DNA of 64,000 nucleotides from Ceratodon purpureus (taxonomy: Eukaryota; Streptophyta; Bryopsida; Pseudoditrichales; Ditrichaceae), in assembly GCA_014871385.1 (NCBI GenBank), contig CM026428.1, positions 9,964,772 to 10,028,771 of the forward strand. Direction: 5' to 3'. Below the pieces are notes generated by a model. It was not told the origin of the DNA. It made no database searches and saw only the letters and a list, made by a program, of their open reading frames with translations. Of the stretch, positions 50,201-63,297 are shown one piece after another (position 1 is the stretch's first letter; every line of letters starts with the position of its first letter). Both the position numbers and the translations under genes were made by a program.

Positions 50201-53200
50201 GGCATAGCTTTTGTTTCTTTAATGCTTGTCGGAGCGAAAAAATGTGAATAAAACTCGAACAAGCCCTCCGCGATTGAGTAGGTCTAGTTCAACACCGTAC
50301 AAGCAAGCCGACAAAGAGCCCGTGTCTATGTGATTATGTTTGGTAAATGATAATGGTAATCTGAGGATATGTAATTTGCAGTGACTATTAATGTAGGACT
50401 AATGTGGTCTCTACTTGTAAATTTGCATATTCAGCCATGCAAAGGAGGAGGAGTTCGACAGAGCACCAACATATGAGGAGGTGGCATTTGCGAAAAGAAA
50501 AGGAAGACATGCGTTATTTGAGTTTGTTAGGAACATGTACCAAAAGAAAAAGTCGGGGCATATGTTGGCGTAACTGTTAATTTTGTAAAACAGAAGTCGA
50601 AGTCCAAGCGGGTAGAAGTTGGAGGGTCGAGTAATAGTAATGAAGAGAGCTCGAGCACCTCCTCCAAAAATGAGGATGAGGAGGTGAGTTATAAGGACAC
50701 GGTGGATTCCAGCTCTCTAGTGCTTCTGGATAATCTAATTATGATGGTCAGGAAGTGGGCGAAACAGAAGTTAAGGGCGGCAACCAGGGTTTGGAGGATG
50801 AGAAAGACCTACAGGAGGAAGACGGCGGAACGAGTTCTTTTGAAGCTGCAACAAGTGACCATGGTAAATGAATACATGCTTCTTAAATATTCTAGTATAC
50901 CCATGTTAATTACATGTCCTTTTTTGTGAGTAATATTTGCTATCTTTTCCTAGAACTCAATCAGGTATAATGCTTATAGCATTTTATATCTGCATGGACC
51001 AATTAGACATTACCGGAAATGAACATATTATTTGACTTCAATTTCAGCGCATATAAATGGATGACTTATGTACAGAACTTGCTGATTATATTTCATTTAA
51101 TATGTGAAGCCAAGTTGTTTAAACAGTTTGTGCATTAGATTTGAGTATCTGAAGATCTCCTTCATTTCTTTAGTTTTAGTTTTGAAACAGTCTTGTGTTT
51201 TTTCTTAGAAAAATTGTATTCCAAGTCTATAATCTTGCTACAACCATACAGGAAGCAAATAACTGGATGTGAGTCTCATCTTCATCTTTAGAATGTAAGT
51301 AGACGATTATGGTGAGATTCTAGCAATTCTATTGTAGATTTATTTGGAAACATTTTGAACAAGAATATTATGGATTTAAAATTATTAACAAATTAGCTCC
51401 ACGTGGCATGAGCTGATTGACCTATATACGGATATATAAAGAATATCTTGATCCCTTAAAAATTTACGCGTGTCAGTTTTTCTTGGAATTTTTGAAGTTA
51501 AAAGTCCAGTAAATAGTTAAAAGGTAAACTCTATATTTACTAAGGAGTTTTGAAAACTATGTTGAACGGTAATATTTCCACTATGTGGTGTGTTTTAGAA
51601 ATTGTATAGACTTGATTGTGTGAAGGCGAATGAGTTGATTTCATCGATTGTATCGATCAGCTACAAGGGTTGAAACGAGCCAAGCAATTCAATTAGTGAA
51701 GGGGTGAAAATAGGACCTATGAGCTTTTAAACAACTGGATCCAAAGACCAAGAAACTTATCCATGTTCTAAAATAATATGATGTTTAGGTGACACAGTTT
51801 TTGAAGAAAAATTCTGGAATACAGCACCGGACCCCAAGACTTCAAAAGAGCACACCAATTTTGAAATACCAATTTCATCCCTACCCTTCAATTGGTACCG
51901 CGAGTAAACGATAATCTTCGGGGAATATCCTATTGTCTAGCATAACACATCCTTAAACTCTTCACCACATCCACGCCGTTATTGAATTGATTCAAACATA
52001 TCGCACAATGCTTGCCACATCAGAGGGCGATCCCCAAAGTGCAAGCCTGAAGCTTTCATGGTATATTTTTGAAAAGATGGCGGTTGTTGCACCCACATCA
52101 TCGACGAAATTGATGCAGCACTCATTGGTTGGGAAAGTGATGAGATATGCCAAGAGTCCTGGAATACTGAATCAAATTACGACAGCGGCTATGGTGGTCC
52201 TGACAAGCTCTGTGTATACTCTAGATGAACACTCTGGTGAAACTGCTGATCCAGTGGATGCTCCAGCAGGAGCTGGAGAAGGAGCTCATCTAGAGTATTG
52301 GCCAATGGCGACTTGCACGAGTGGCAGCAGTGGGCATTCATGGTGACTAATTGTATGATCATTGGGTATGGGAAGTGCAGCTGGTTGCGACCATGTGAAT
52401 CGGTGAATCGATGCCAGGTCTCAACTGACAGATTCATATGAGTTACTGTTTAATGGAATAGAAATTTATTTTCATAAAAGGGAAAAATCTGAAGAGAAAA
52501 TGGTAGTGCAGAGTGAGACAAGATTCACCGAACTGAATTTATTAAGTTGAGTCACCCGTAAACCAGATTCAGGCCTTGTGTGAAGGTTTTTTGATTCCAA
52601 TGATGACGGTGGACATCGCCATTAGGAGAGTGATCAAGGATGTTTGCAAGTGGATAGTCCGACAACGTTTCGAGTGGACAGGACTACTAGGTTTCAAAAG
52701 CTCTCTGTTCAGAAACTTCGGTTACTTGCAACAAGAGCAGTTACGCTGGTATTCTATCTAGATTCAACTTGTATACTAGTCGTGCTAAGCAAACGCAAGT
52801 CTACATGACATTGTGGGTGGCAAGCGCCGGGGTGATTAGAATATAAGTCTGTGAATACTACTCTAGAAGTTGCCTTGTCGCTACAAATACCATATCTTGG
52901 CTCGATCCAAAGTGCAGTTCATCAAATTTAGTAAAATCCCTGATATCCTGCTCCTGCAGCAGACCTAGTTTTTATTCTACCAAGCACGTGATGACACAGA
53001 GCTCTAACCTTCATTTCAGAGCTTCCCTCTTACAAGAATGAGAACCAAAAGTAGCAAATGGATACACAAAAGTGCGTCACTTCAAACTGCCCGGCCCGCC
53101 TGTGGCCCAAGGCAGTACAATTTACTACGAGGCTCCTTAAACACACATCAGTAGCGATCTATGCTGAAGAAAAGAGCGCATCCTCAGAGCCAGATAACTT

Positions 53201-53492
53201 ACTGGCCTCGACCACAATATATACATGTACATCAGTTCCTATTAAAACAACCTCTGAAACCATTACAAGAATGAGTGCTCACTACTCTTCCCAAAAATCA
53301 TTGCAATCGATATAGACTATTAAACTCACAAAATGTCTCCAGCAAGTCCACAAAGCCTTCCCTTGTTATCATCTCCAACCAGGAGGTTTAACCCTCAAGT
53401 AAGTTACTTCATGTAGCTCAATCACTCAACCATCAGTAAGAGACTAACTTCAATTCGAAGGAGAAAAGTAGTGTTGCAACTACTAAACATAA
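47231..53492. other. Gene-poor AT-rich region
   Basis: No gene could be supported. It contains an A18 tract near 47264-47281 and a small GC-rich patch (about 49080-49190) with the inverted motifs GCGAGGTC/GACCTCGC. A lysine- and glutamate-rich short frame lies at about 50440-50580. An open frame at 51987-52346 has no recognisable domain and contains the inverted repeat CTCTAGATGA/TCATCTAGAG. Confidence 0.4.
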
Positions 53493-54464
53493 TTAAGATG
53501 TCTTTGCCATGATTTTCTTAAAGGAAGGGCGAGAGGAGATGTCTTCCCACCAAGCGTTCAAATGCGGGCGAGCGGCGAATATCGCGCCCTTCTTGCCAAT
53601 GTTCACGAGCAGGTGCGTGCCGGGCAAGTGACCGAGATCGGCGAGGCTGAAGAAGTCTCCGGCCAAGTACTTGTGATTCGTCAGCTGCACTTCATATATG
53701 TCCAGCACCTTCTCCAGTTTCGCCATCTCTGCCGCTACGATTTCCTCGTTCGTTGTCTTGCCCCAAGAAGGCGTCCAGACGACTTGCTCCACGATAGAAA
53801 TCAAAGGGCGATCGTAGTTCTGGGACTCCACCTCCACCCACTGGTTCACCAGCGCCTTCTCCTTCATGCTCTTCCCCAGTAGCGGCGTCCCCTGCCCGTC
53901 GAACTTCTCCGCTAAGTACCTGGTTATGGCGCGTGACTCTGTGCATCAATGGTAGAAAAACATGATCCGTTCAGAACAACACCAAACCTACCCAAAATTG
54001 CGCATCCAAGCCTCACCATGAGCAGAAATTGAATGTAATGGAAAGACATAGGCCATAGCCATGGCGAGCTTACCAAAAAGGGTCAATTCGCCATCCTGAA
54101 GCACAGGCACTTGTCCGAACGGCTGCAGTCAATGAGGCAAAAGGAATTGAATTAGAGAGGAAAGCTCCCTCCATAAACTGAACGCAACGTTTGTGAAACT
54201 ACCTAAAGGTCGGGTCTTATAGCACAACCATATCTATATGGACGACGTGAAGAATATTTTACTTGTTGAGTTCATACCAAGACAAGGAGGAAGTGCAGAG
54301 CAATCTGAACAAAGTACCTGCATCTTGAGAAACTCGGGAGTGCGATGCTCGCCCTGTTTTAAGTTCACTAGCTTCAGCTCATAGTCCACGCCCAGTTCCT
54401 CCAGCTCGATGAGCACTCGCAGCGTGTAGGGCGATAAGTAGGAACCGAGAACGATGATCCCCAT
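53493..54464 (-). CDS. Glutathione S-transferase, phi class (copy 1)
   Basis: Conjugates glutathione to electrophiles or reduces peroxides; cytosolic. Three exons on the minus strand: 54464-54318, 54122-54074 and 53938-53493, phases 0 and 1, giving 213 aa. The thioredoxin-fold half begins MGIIVLGSYLSPYTLRVLIE, with Ser-11 as the candidate catalytic serine. PFGQVPVLQDGELTLFG supplies the cis-Pro glutathione site and ESRAITRYLAEKF the gamma-glutamyl-binding Glu-Ser. The helical half has the phi signature EKALVNQWVEVESQNYD and KYLAGDFFSLADLGHLP. It is the most diverged of the three copies here. All key positions are present. Confidence 0.93.
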
Positions 54465-57220
54465 AGCTGATACAAACGAGCAGCAGAAAACCACTATAAA
54501 GAACGCCCCGAAGACTGATTCTAATACAGAATTGTGGAAGCTGTGGAAGGACTAACTAGTAGTGATTAGCAAACGATTGGACAAAGTGGTGTCGATGAGT
54601 TAATGTGTCGAGACCCCAGAGATGAAGAGCGTCCAACTCTTTCAGACGAGCAATATGGAAGAGCAAGGGAACTGGAAGGATAATTTATAATGCATTGTAA
54701 TTACACAGGAGATGCGTGGACTCTGCAATACATGAGAAGTGCAGGGGGCATACTTGTGAACTTTCGATCCAGGCCATCCATATGTACACAAGTTCATAGG
54801 AAACTGCTTTGAAAAGGTGATGGCGTCACTCTTCGGTAATAATGTTGTCGTAATCGTTGCCTGATTTGCTGTCGTAGAGGGAAAACATCGGATCATTCCG
54901 AAGAAGCTAAGAGCTGATTCCGGATAAGGACTCGGGAGGTCGCTGCTTGAAAGGGCTCGCCGTTCGAAGAGTCTATTAAATTAGTTTAGCAGCGCAGCCC
55001 AGCTGCTGGCTCGGGAATCGGGATCCCAGCAGACCTACGGTAAGCAGAATTTTTCTCCATTTCAAAATTAATTATTTCTTAGTGTTTGTTTGTTTGTTTT
55101 TTAACTTTTTATCTTTTAGGAAATTGATTTCAGAGATCTAGGCAGCGATTGGAAGCAAGTGTATTTTCTGAGGCTATATCTAAGGCTGTTCCATGATCTC
55201 TGAAGCAATGTTGGAGGAGGAGCAAACCTGGAAGTTGGAAGAGCAATTGCCGATTTTCTTTTAAAAGTTATACCAGTATCTAGAAAAACAAAATCTTAAC
55301 TCAGGTAAGAGACTGGAGTCCTTCCCTCCATGTACAGTACAGTAGTCATGGTTGGCTATAAGATGCAGGATGAGCAAATCTGAACCTTCAGTCCACTCTC
55401 GGAGTGGGAACCTTAATACTTAGTGCTGTGGCTCAGTAGATGTCGCCGTTCGCCTGCAGGTGGAGAGATCGAGATTTCAAACTTGGATGCAATGAGTGTA
55501 CTTTGATTCGTGCAAGGAGTTCAGTGGAGAAACTTGGTGGTGTTCGCCATGTTGATGCTAAATTCAACACCCATCAGGTGCGTTCTGATTCTACTCCATT
55601 CTGCAAGTTGGATAGCACTCTAGTTTCTTGTTGTATCACCCTCAGTGTCGTTTAATTTTCAGGCCCACTTTGATGCTTTCTTACAGAAGATGCCTGAATG
55701 ATGGATAATTTGTTCTTGGGACATTAGCATCTATTTCTAGCCACAAATACAAGTTTCTTATCGCTATTCTGCATTGTATTGTTCCCCAGCTTCTCCTGAC
55801 CCCTTCATTAGATCCCGCATTAGGATGCGATTCTCCTCCGGTAATGAACCTATGCAACATGTTGGAATTGTGAATCAGCTTCATCATCCAGGAAGCTGTT
55901 ATGATATTGATCCAAGGTTACTAGCACAAGCATTTCAGAAAGAAGGGGAGCCCTCGTCTCTGAGTTTGCCTTGATACAGAAGAACTTGATACGCGACTGC
56001 ACAGATTCCACTCAAGGTCAGCAGCCTTGAGGTATTTGATAAAGGCCTCCTGTTGTCGGCCAGCCCAGTGTCCAGATGGGTTGAGGCAGCAAAGCACTGC
56101 TCATTAAAAAATCTGGTTATATATTTGAGATAAATCCATATGCGTTCCAGCAGCAGAAATGAGCTAATTTGCTTAAGAGTGACCTAATACGTTTGTCGAC
56201 TCAGATGCAAGCCATGTTCAAGAACGAATACTAACTGGAATGCTTTTGATGAGTGGCATACTCGAACCAAGTCGAATCTGTGGACGCACCTTACCTCAGG
56301 AAGACTGCTTCCGAAATAGACTCTTTACAAAGAAAAGGCAGTACCATCGACTAGGTTGCTGACAAAAGATCACTAGGTTGGTTCACTGGAAGTGAGCTGC
56401 ATTCGGTGGAAGGGACTATCTTGGCCATGGAAGGGCCGGGATCGGACACAATAAGTCATGGCTAACATTTAAGAACCTTTGAGACTTTTCTTTAGTGGGT
56501 AACGGGAGGATATCAGTGGAAAGGGACGCCGATGAAGTTCAAACCAAGTTTGCAGACCCTTCATGAAGGTGTGTTACCAGGGATTCTTAAGAGGTTCGGA
56601 TCTTGAGTTCACAACAGAGTTGGCGCGGCTCGACAGGTCCTGAGGAAACGTTGTTGTCGGGATTTTGGTCAATCGGTAAGATTTGGTGGCAAACGCATTC
56701 TGTCAATCTTGTGCAATTTTTGAAAGCCAAACTCAAGACATGAGTCCAGCCCCCAAATGTGAGACGCGCTCATTATAATCTCTAATTCATCACATCTGCA
56801 GCTTAAATTGCCGCAGAGAATGATTGGTTTTACGAGAGCTGCGAATACAGGTTTAATCGAGTGAGATGTCACATGAATTGATTACGAAAGTTTTCGACGA
56901 AGTAACAGAATGAACCTCAAAAGGAACTCATGTCCTAAATCACATATATTGGAAGCCACAATTAACCGCCTAGAAATCACCATGATCGGCTGGGTCGCTG
57001 ACACAAGACCCCATAAGTCACTGCTTTTGGATATTCATCATTATTTTTACATTCATGGAAATCGTCATTACAGAATCATGGTTCAATGATGTAACAAGCG
57101 ATCATAGAGTGATCCACTTTGGAACTCTTGCAGATCTCGCCTGCCTGGGAGAATGATCCCACAGCTCAAATGCTGCCCGATCGTTGCCTACTTTCGACTA
57201 ATTGGTATCCTAGCTGATCA
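54465..57220. other. Intergenic between GST copies 1 and 2
   Basis: No supported gene. At 55431-55500 there is a tRNA-like A box (TGGCTCAGTAG) followed about 45 nt later by a weak B box (GATTTCAAACT), suggesting a SINE head. The overlapping frame at about 55455-55570 (LGCNECTLIRARSSVEKLGG) faintly resembles a heavy-metal-associated domain. Neither is strong. Confidence 0.35.
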
Positions 57221-58346
57221 CTACTGCTTCGCCATGGCAAGCACCTTCTGAAAGGCGGGCCGCTGGGAGATGGCGTTCCACCACGCGCTGACGTGCGGGC
57301 GCGATGAGATGAGATCGGACTTGCCCGCGGCGTTCACCAGCAAGTTGGTGTAAGGCAAGTGGCTTAGATCCGCGAGGCTGAAGAAGTCGCCGGCCAGGAA
57401 CTTGCTCTTCGCCAGGTGTGCCTCGTAAACGTCCAATGTCTTCTCGAGCTTCGGCGTCTGCGCCGCCACCACCGACTCGTCAGATGGCGCGCCCATCCTT
57501 GGAGCGAACACCTTCTCCCTCACGATCAACGACGCCGCCGGGTTGTAGTTCTGCGACTCAACCTCCAGCCACTGGGACACAAGCGCCTTATCCTTCACGG
57601 TCTTCCCCAGCAGAGGCGTCCCCTGCCCGGCGAACTTCTCGCACAGGTATCGGACAATAGCCCGCGATTCTGCACACCGATCAAAAATCACATGAGCAAT
57701 GTTTACCGGTACAAATCGATTCGTTTCATTCCATATCGCCATGATCAGATCAAACATTGTACTCACACTGTCAAACTCGATTGCTTGATTGTCTAACATG
57801 ATATGACAACCAACAATTTCCTCAACAATGCACCGATCATTATAAACATTGTGCAGGCGATTGTAGAGCTAATTCAAAAAATGGGAGGTCTTACCGAATA
57901 TGGTGATGTCCCCGTCCTGGAGTACCGGAATCTGTCCGAAGGGCTGTACGTCAAAACAGAGGAGTCTTAGGTCAATTCCAGAATCAGAGCAAGTTACATG
58001 ATGTCCAGAATTGATAATCAGAACACAACCAACCGATATTGTACAAAATCCCGGAAAGCCCTAACTCTAACGACAGCAAATAAGAACAGGTGGCCAATAA
58101 ACCCCAGCAATAACGTTTCTAAGCTTGGCAAACTGTGTCAACATTGATGCCCGTCTAGTGAGCAGACAATCATAAGCAGATGCTGCGATTGTATACCTGG
58201 AGCTTCAAGAAATCAGGGCTCTTGTGCACGCCCTTCCTAAGATCCACGAACTCAATCTTATAGTCCTCCACATTGAGCTCCACCAGAGTGGCGAGGATAC
58301 GCTGCGTGCAGGTGGAGTAAGGAGCGCCGTGCACAATGAGCGTCAT
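57221..58346 (-). CDS. Glutathione S-transferase, phi class (copy 2)
   Basis: Three exons on the minus strand: 58346-58197, 57943-57895 and 57669-57221, giving 215 aa with the same phases as the other copies. It starts MTLIVHGAPYSTCTQRILAT with Ser-11 as the likely catalytic residue. PFGQIPVLQDGDITIFG and ESRAIVRYLCEKFAGQGTPL form the glutathione site. ALVSQWLEVESQNYNPAASL and KSKFLAGDFFSLADLSHLPY are phi-class. It is very close to copy 3, differing in the REKVFAPRMGAPSDESVVAA segment, which lines the hydrophobic substrate site region in this class. Intact. Confidence 0.94.
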
Positions 58347-59641
58347 CGTACAGGATTACTAAGTGATAATTAAGCTATCAAGATTCAAGATGTTAACTAT
58401 CACGAGGTTAAACGATCGAGTGATAAGGATACGCAGAAGAAAGAGAGGGATTGCTGCAAATTGTATCCTATGAAGATCGACGCACTGAAGTTATAAGTAC
58501 GAGGTTGCTAGCAATAGTGAAGAGCACAGAGAAGGGTAGCTGATGATGGTTTGTAATCGATACCAGGCGGACCTAATAAATAAGTTGCCCTCAAACTGAC
58601 AAGGCCTGAAAAGCCTGCACTATTCTCCAATGAGTCTGGGGAAGCACTAGCACTGGGGAATATGCGCATTAACAATGCAGGTTCATGCGCTCCTTCCCAA
58701 TGTCTTATCCGGCCCGGACCAAAGTTCAATAGCGCAGCATGAAATCCTTGACATCCCCGGCGCAACCTCAATCGTCTAGAACCTCACACTGTTCTGTCGT
58801 CTACAGTTGCTAGAAGACTATCTCTGTCCAGAAGTTCATCAGCGACAGTACTTCCAACGAACCTTGTTAAGATAATCTTGATTCCAGATGCGTCGATTAG
58901 TCTGCAAGTCCACTTCGTAGTAACGTAACGCTTGCAACAGGTGACCCCATTGTCTTCGTTTCTAGCTTACATCCTAGAACATGGACCCGCAGGAAGAACC
59001 TGGATTAGTATGAATTACTAAGCTTGTTGCTTGTGCAGTGGCTTTACTGATCGAAGGAAGGTGGCATGGTGGTGGAAGAATTAATTTCTAATCTGCATTG
59101 ATATTCAGCAATATGCATGATCATCGAATGGCGATGTCCCGTACGTAGTACGTACCCACTTCTGCCCCGTGAAATTGTTGTAGGCTCGATTGTGTGTTCG
59201 ATGATGGTGCGGTGAGAATCAAGCTTTCTGAACTGTTCCGCTACTTACTTATGTACTTTCATCAGACTTTGTGTTAAACAAAGTGAGCTTGAGTTCTGCC
59301 TGGGAACTGGATAGTAACTTACTTCTGGTAAAAGGAGGCACTCTACGCTGGACTGCAATATTGTACAGTACTGTAGTGTAGTGTATACTTCCTTATATTA
59401 TATTTTATTAAAATCCCTGCAGGTGGCGTTGAAAATTGTAGTGTACAGACACTAGAGTCAACAGACTCCACTCGAGGAGCTGTGTCGTAATTTGTGCTTC
59501 AATCTGCCCTAGTGCTATTCGGCCTTTATTGGTTGGTGACTGAATAAAATATTTATTAAGCGCCAGTCTAGGCCAGGTTCGAATGAAGCTTCCTCACGGC
59601 TTAAATTTTTTTTAATAAAAATTCAAATAACAGACGAGTCT
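58347..59641. other. Intergenic, no gene recognised
   Basis: Upstream DNA of GST copy 2. No further gene or clear repeat. Confidence 0.4.
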
Positions 59642-60513
59642 TTTTAACCCCTAAAGGACAATGTGGCAAAATGGGGCTATTTCGGAGTTTGGGCATGTAC
59701 CCGCGGATGCAATTTAAATTCAAAATTTATGAAAATTTTAATGAAAGTAGGCCTTGGTGAGAGCTTTGTGTCGGTATTTTTTATTCTCAATTCCGATGTC
59801 GGAGTGAAAAGTCATTCACCTCTTAACCGCAAAAGCTCCTCCAAGGCAGTCAATTAGCCAATGAGAATGACAGTGAATGCAGCAAATTCTGCCCAAAACT
59901 GCCCAAAACTGCCCAAAATTACCAAAATCTGCCCAAAGACAGAACTTTGAAATTCCACCAAAAATTGAGATTTTGATATTTTTCAAAAATAAAAATTTCC
60001 GTGTATAGAGAAGGCAGTAGAGCATGTTCCCACCGTTTGGATTTTTAATCCAAATGTTTTTGATATGCTATTTTTATTGTCAAATTACAGCCTTTGTTTG
60101 TGAATTTCTGTATACCCCCTAGCGGAAAATGATTTTTTTGGCAACTTTCCACAACTTTTTTGAATATGATTTTTTTGTTACAATTAGCTAACTTAGTCTT
60201 CTTTGATGTGCATCAAAACCGCCAAAATCCATAATGCAAAAAAATGGTATTTTGGGCCTTCAAAACTCTGTTGTTCCCTTTTTGCGTAGGGAAAAAAAAC
60301 TTGATTTTCAACTTTGAATGTTACGATCTTGCAATTGGTGAGGAATGAGTGTCTAAGATTTGGTGGACATGTAAACATAGAAGTTAGCTACAAGATCTTA
60401 CGGTTAGATGTACTAATTAAGACCCCAACTTAGCAAAATCCACCTTGATTTGAAGAGGGGCTGTTTTCAGGCAGTTTTGATGAAAAATACCCTCAGAACT
60501 TTAGGGGTTAAAA
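59642..60513. mobile_element. Small inverted-repeat element (872 bp)
   Basis: Perfect 15-bp inverted repeats TTTTAACCCCTAAAG at 59642-59656 and its complement at 60499-60513. GAGTCTTT occurs near both outer flanks, which may be a relic of a target duplication. Interior AT-rich, with CTGCCCAAAA tandem repeats at about 59888-59940. No coding signal. Family not assigned. Confidence 0.45.
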
Positions 60514-60835
60514 TTTTACTGAGTCTTTAGGGATATTTCTAAGGCATCCAATAATTAAATTAAATACCATGTCATTCAATAATCTTATTTTCTCATTCTA
60601 AATAGCTAATAGATATGAAAGTACTTAGGGTTGGTTCAAACTGAAGCCCTAACTTTTTCCAAATTTTTTCAATTTTCTTAAAAAATTATGATATTTTCGA
60701 ATACAGGTCTTGGCCCTTGGACTTGGACTCTTAGGCCTCAAATTGTGAGAAGCCAAAGGTTTGAAGTCGACCATTTTCATGTATTTCTAGACCAAAAGTT
60801 AGGACCTCCAACTTAGCTCAGTCTAGATTTCTTAG

Positions 60836-60928
60836 CACTAGTGGAAAAGGTGTACAACTACACCAAAGAAGAACACCAAAATGTGTCCAATTAAACAAAA
60901 AATACACTAATTTTTTGTAGTTGTACAC
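60836..60928. repeat. Short foldback with CACTA-like start
   Basis: CACTAGTGGAAAAGG at 60836 resembles a CACTA terminus. GTGTACAACTACA at 60850-60862 is perfectly complementary to 60916-60928. It may be a small remnant; no opposite terminus was found. Confidence 0.4.
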
Positions 60929-61901
60929 ATGTTCGACTAATGGCTAGACGGCCTCTTGACTTTGCCAGTCTCATCCGGCCTTTAGTAATATTGTTATATT
61001 GGGTGTCTAAAAGCATGATGGTTTCAAAATTAAGAACCTTTTTTCTTTAGTTTTGATACCAAAAGCTCTTAATCCCAAGTATAATGAGATCACTAAGTTC
61101 TAACCATTAAATTTATTAAAGCCACAAAAGTCTTTGATTATCTGGAGTTACGAACATTGATAACACATTAAAGAAAACTCATGGTATCGTATAAAAACTC
61201 TAGATGACTTTAAAGGATAACTCACTTATCTAGAAAAAAGCTTCAATTTCTGACAGACTCCCACATTGTTCACTGAGCCTCCAGTTTTGCCAGAGTCATT
61301 GCCTGGACGACAGGTGCACGCGAAGCTGCTTCGGCCCCATCATCGTGTTACAGTACTACCGACAGGAGCCAGACCGAAGTGCAACCTGATCCACGGTCTT
61401 TCGATCATCGCATTATACGAAACGAATACGGCACATTATTCGCATCAGCCACTGCACAAGCAACTAGGCTACAAGTACCCAACTTGATCAGCTCCAAGTT
61501 CCAACTTCCAAGGCCGTACTAGAATCTTCGATCGATGCTGGGGTCAACTTTTGTTTCGTCGTTTCGTCACTGTTACGACCTGATAACAAAGGAGTGACGC
61601 ATGCAGTCACTGATTATAGCATCGTCTCAACTGAGATCCAAAGTTCTTCATTGAAACTGTACATAACGGATCCGACCAGTAATCGATGAGTTGTTCACTT
61701 ATGCTGTACACAACCAGTGAATGATGAACACTGAAGAGGGTAACTTTTTTCTGCTACAGTTGAACTTGGGGGTAACTAAGGAAGCAGCGCTGGGACCATC
61801 GTCGTGTCATGCTATTCAGGTGTTACTGACATGGGCGCTGCTTCCGGAGAACAGGGCTCCCGAGTCCCGACTCCCCAGAGTTCTGGAGCTGGTGGCTGCA
61901 T

Positions 61902-61908
61902 TATAAAA
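61902..61908 (+). promoter_or_regulatory. TATA box of GST copy 3
   Basis: TTATAAAAGG, 171 bp upstream of the ATG at 62073 and followed by a CT-rich leader. Placement suits a transcription start near 61930-61940. Confidence 0.6.
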
Positions 61909-62072
61909 GGCGCGCTTGATCTGGGCTGAAAACATATCCCCACCCCCGTCATCTAGTAACTTGTCTCTCTCTCAACACGGTCTCTCATTTCATTGCCGTC
62001 TCTTTGCTTTTCAGCTCTCTAGTTCTCTATTATTTTGTTCACCTGTACTCAGCTTTGTAAGCTAGCATCACC

Positions 62073-63297
62073 ATGACGCTCATCGTGCACGGCGCTCCCT
62101 ACTCCACCTGCACTCAGCGGGTCCTCACCACTCTCGCGGAGCTTAATGTGGAGGACTACAAGCTGGAGTTAGTTGACCTCAGCAAGGGTGCGCACAAGGG
62201 TCCCGACTTCGTGAAGCTCCAGGTAGACAATCGATCGCTGCACTACCTACGTACCCGATCATCTGCTCGCAAGACCATGCAATGTCAATGCATATCAAGC
62301 TTAGAAGTTAGTCAGGATTGTTGATCGTGGGGGTTTCCTGGCCATCTTGTGTTCTTATCATCTAAGTGTCATCAGTGCTTGGAGGACCGGGGCTTCGTAG
62401 GACACCGCATTGCATTCGCGATCGGCTGGGTTGAACTATGCTGATCTTCAATTCTTTGGCGTTTAATCCCTCTTGTGATTGTCGGTAATGCTGGAACTGA
62501 CCTAAGACTCTGTTTTCGATGTGCAGCCCTTCGGGCAGATTCCGGTGCTCCAGGACGGGGACATCACCATATTCGGTAAGGCTCAAGCCTGCCTCCCGTT
62601 CCCTGAAAGAGCTTGATCGATATCATCGCGCTGTACAATATAGTTATGTCTATTGATGTGTATTTTGATGTGTATTGAAGTGGTCGATGAAATTGTACAG
62701 AATCCTTATTAGGGTTGTCAAGCAATGAGCTGTGCAAGTACGCCATTTGGTGTGAAAAGCTCTACCCCGCCATGATGACAGAGTTTGAAACTAATCGATG
62801 GATCAATGTAGCCCAGATACTAACTTGTGAATGCTAATCATTGTGCAGAGTCGCGCGCCATTGTGCGATACCTGTGTGAGAAGTTCGCAGGGCACGGGAC
62901 GCCTCTTCTCGGGAAGACCGTGAAGGACAAAGCGCTGGTGTCCCAGTGGCTGGAAGTCGAGTCGCAGAACTACAACCCGGCGACGGCGACGATCGTGTTC
63001 GAGAAGGTATTCGGTCCCATGTTCGGCAAGCCATGCGACGACGCCGTGGTGGCGGCGCAGACTGCGAAGCTCGAGAAGACATTGGACGTTTACGAGGCGC
63101 ACCTGGCCAAGAGCAAGTTCCTGGCCGGCGACTTCTTCAGCCTGGCCGATCTCAGCCACCTGCCTTACACCAACATGCTGGTGTACGCCGCGGGCAAGTC
63201 CGATCTCATCACATCGCGCCCGCACGTCAGCGCGTGGTGGAACGCCATCTCCCAGCGCCCCACCTTCCAGAAGGTCCTCGCCTTGCAGAAGCATTAA
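62073..63297 (+). CDS. Glutathione S-transferase, phi class (copy 3)
   Basis: Three exons: 62073-62222, 62527-62575 and 62849-63297, giving 215 aa; ATG context caccATGACG. It starts MTLIVHGAPYSTCTQRVLTT (candidate catalytic Ser-11). PFGQIPVLQDGDITIFG is identical to copy 2. ESRAIVRYLCEKFAGHGTPL, ALVSQWLEVESQNYNPATAT and KSKFLAGDFFSLADLSHLPY follow, ending KVLALQKH. Exon sizes equal those of copy 2 exactly, so the two are recent duplicates now in opposite orientation. The third exon has open frames on both strands, a shadow effect of its GC-rich third positions. Confidence 0.95.

Noticed and set aside
50440-50930. Lys/Glu-rich fragments as a transposase remnant
   Set aside because: Too short and low-complexity to assign to any family.
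51987-52346. 119-codon open frame as a gene
   Set aside because: No domain, no homologue recognised, and an inverted repeat runs through it.
62803-63294. 163-codon frame on the minus strand opposite GST copy 3 exon 3
   Set aside because: Shadow of the real exon, caused by GC-rich third positions.
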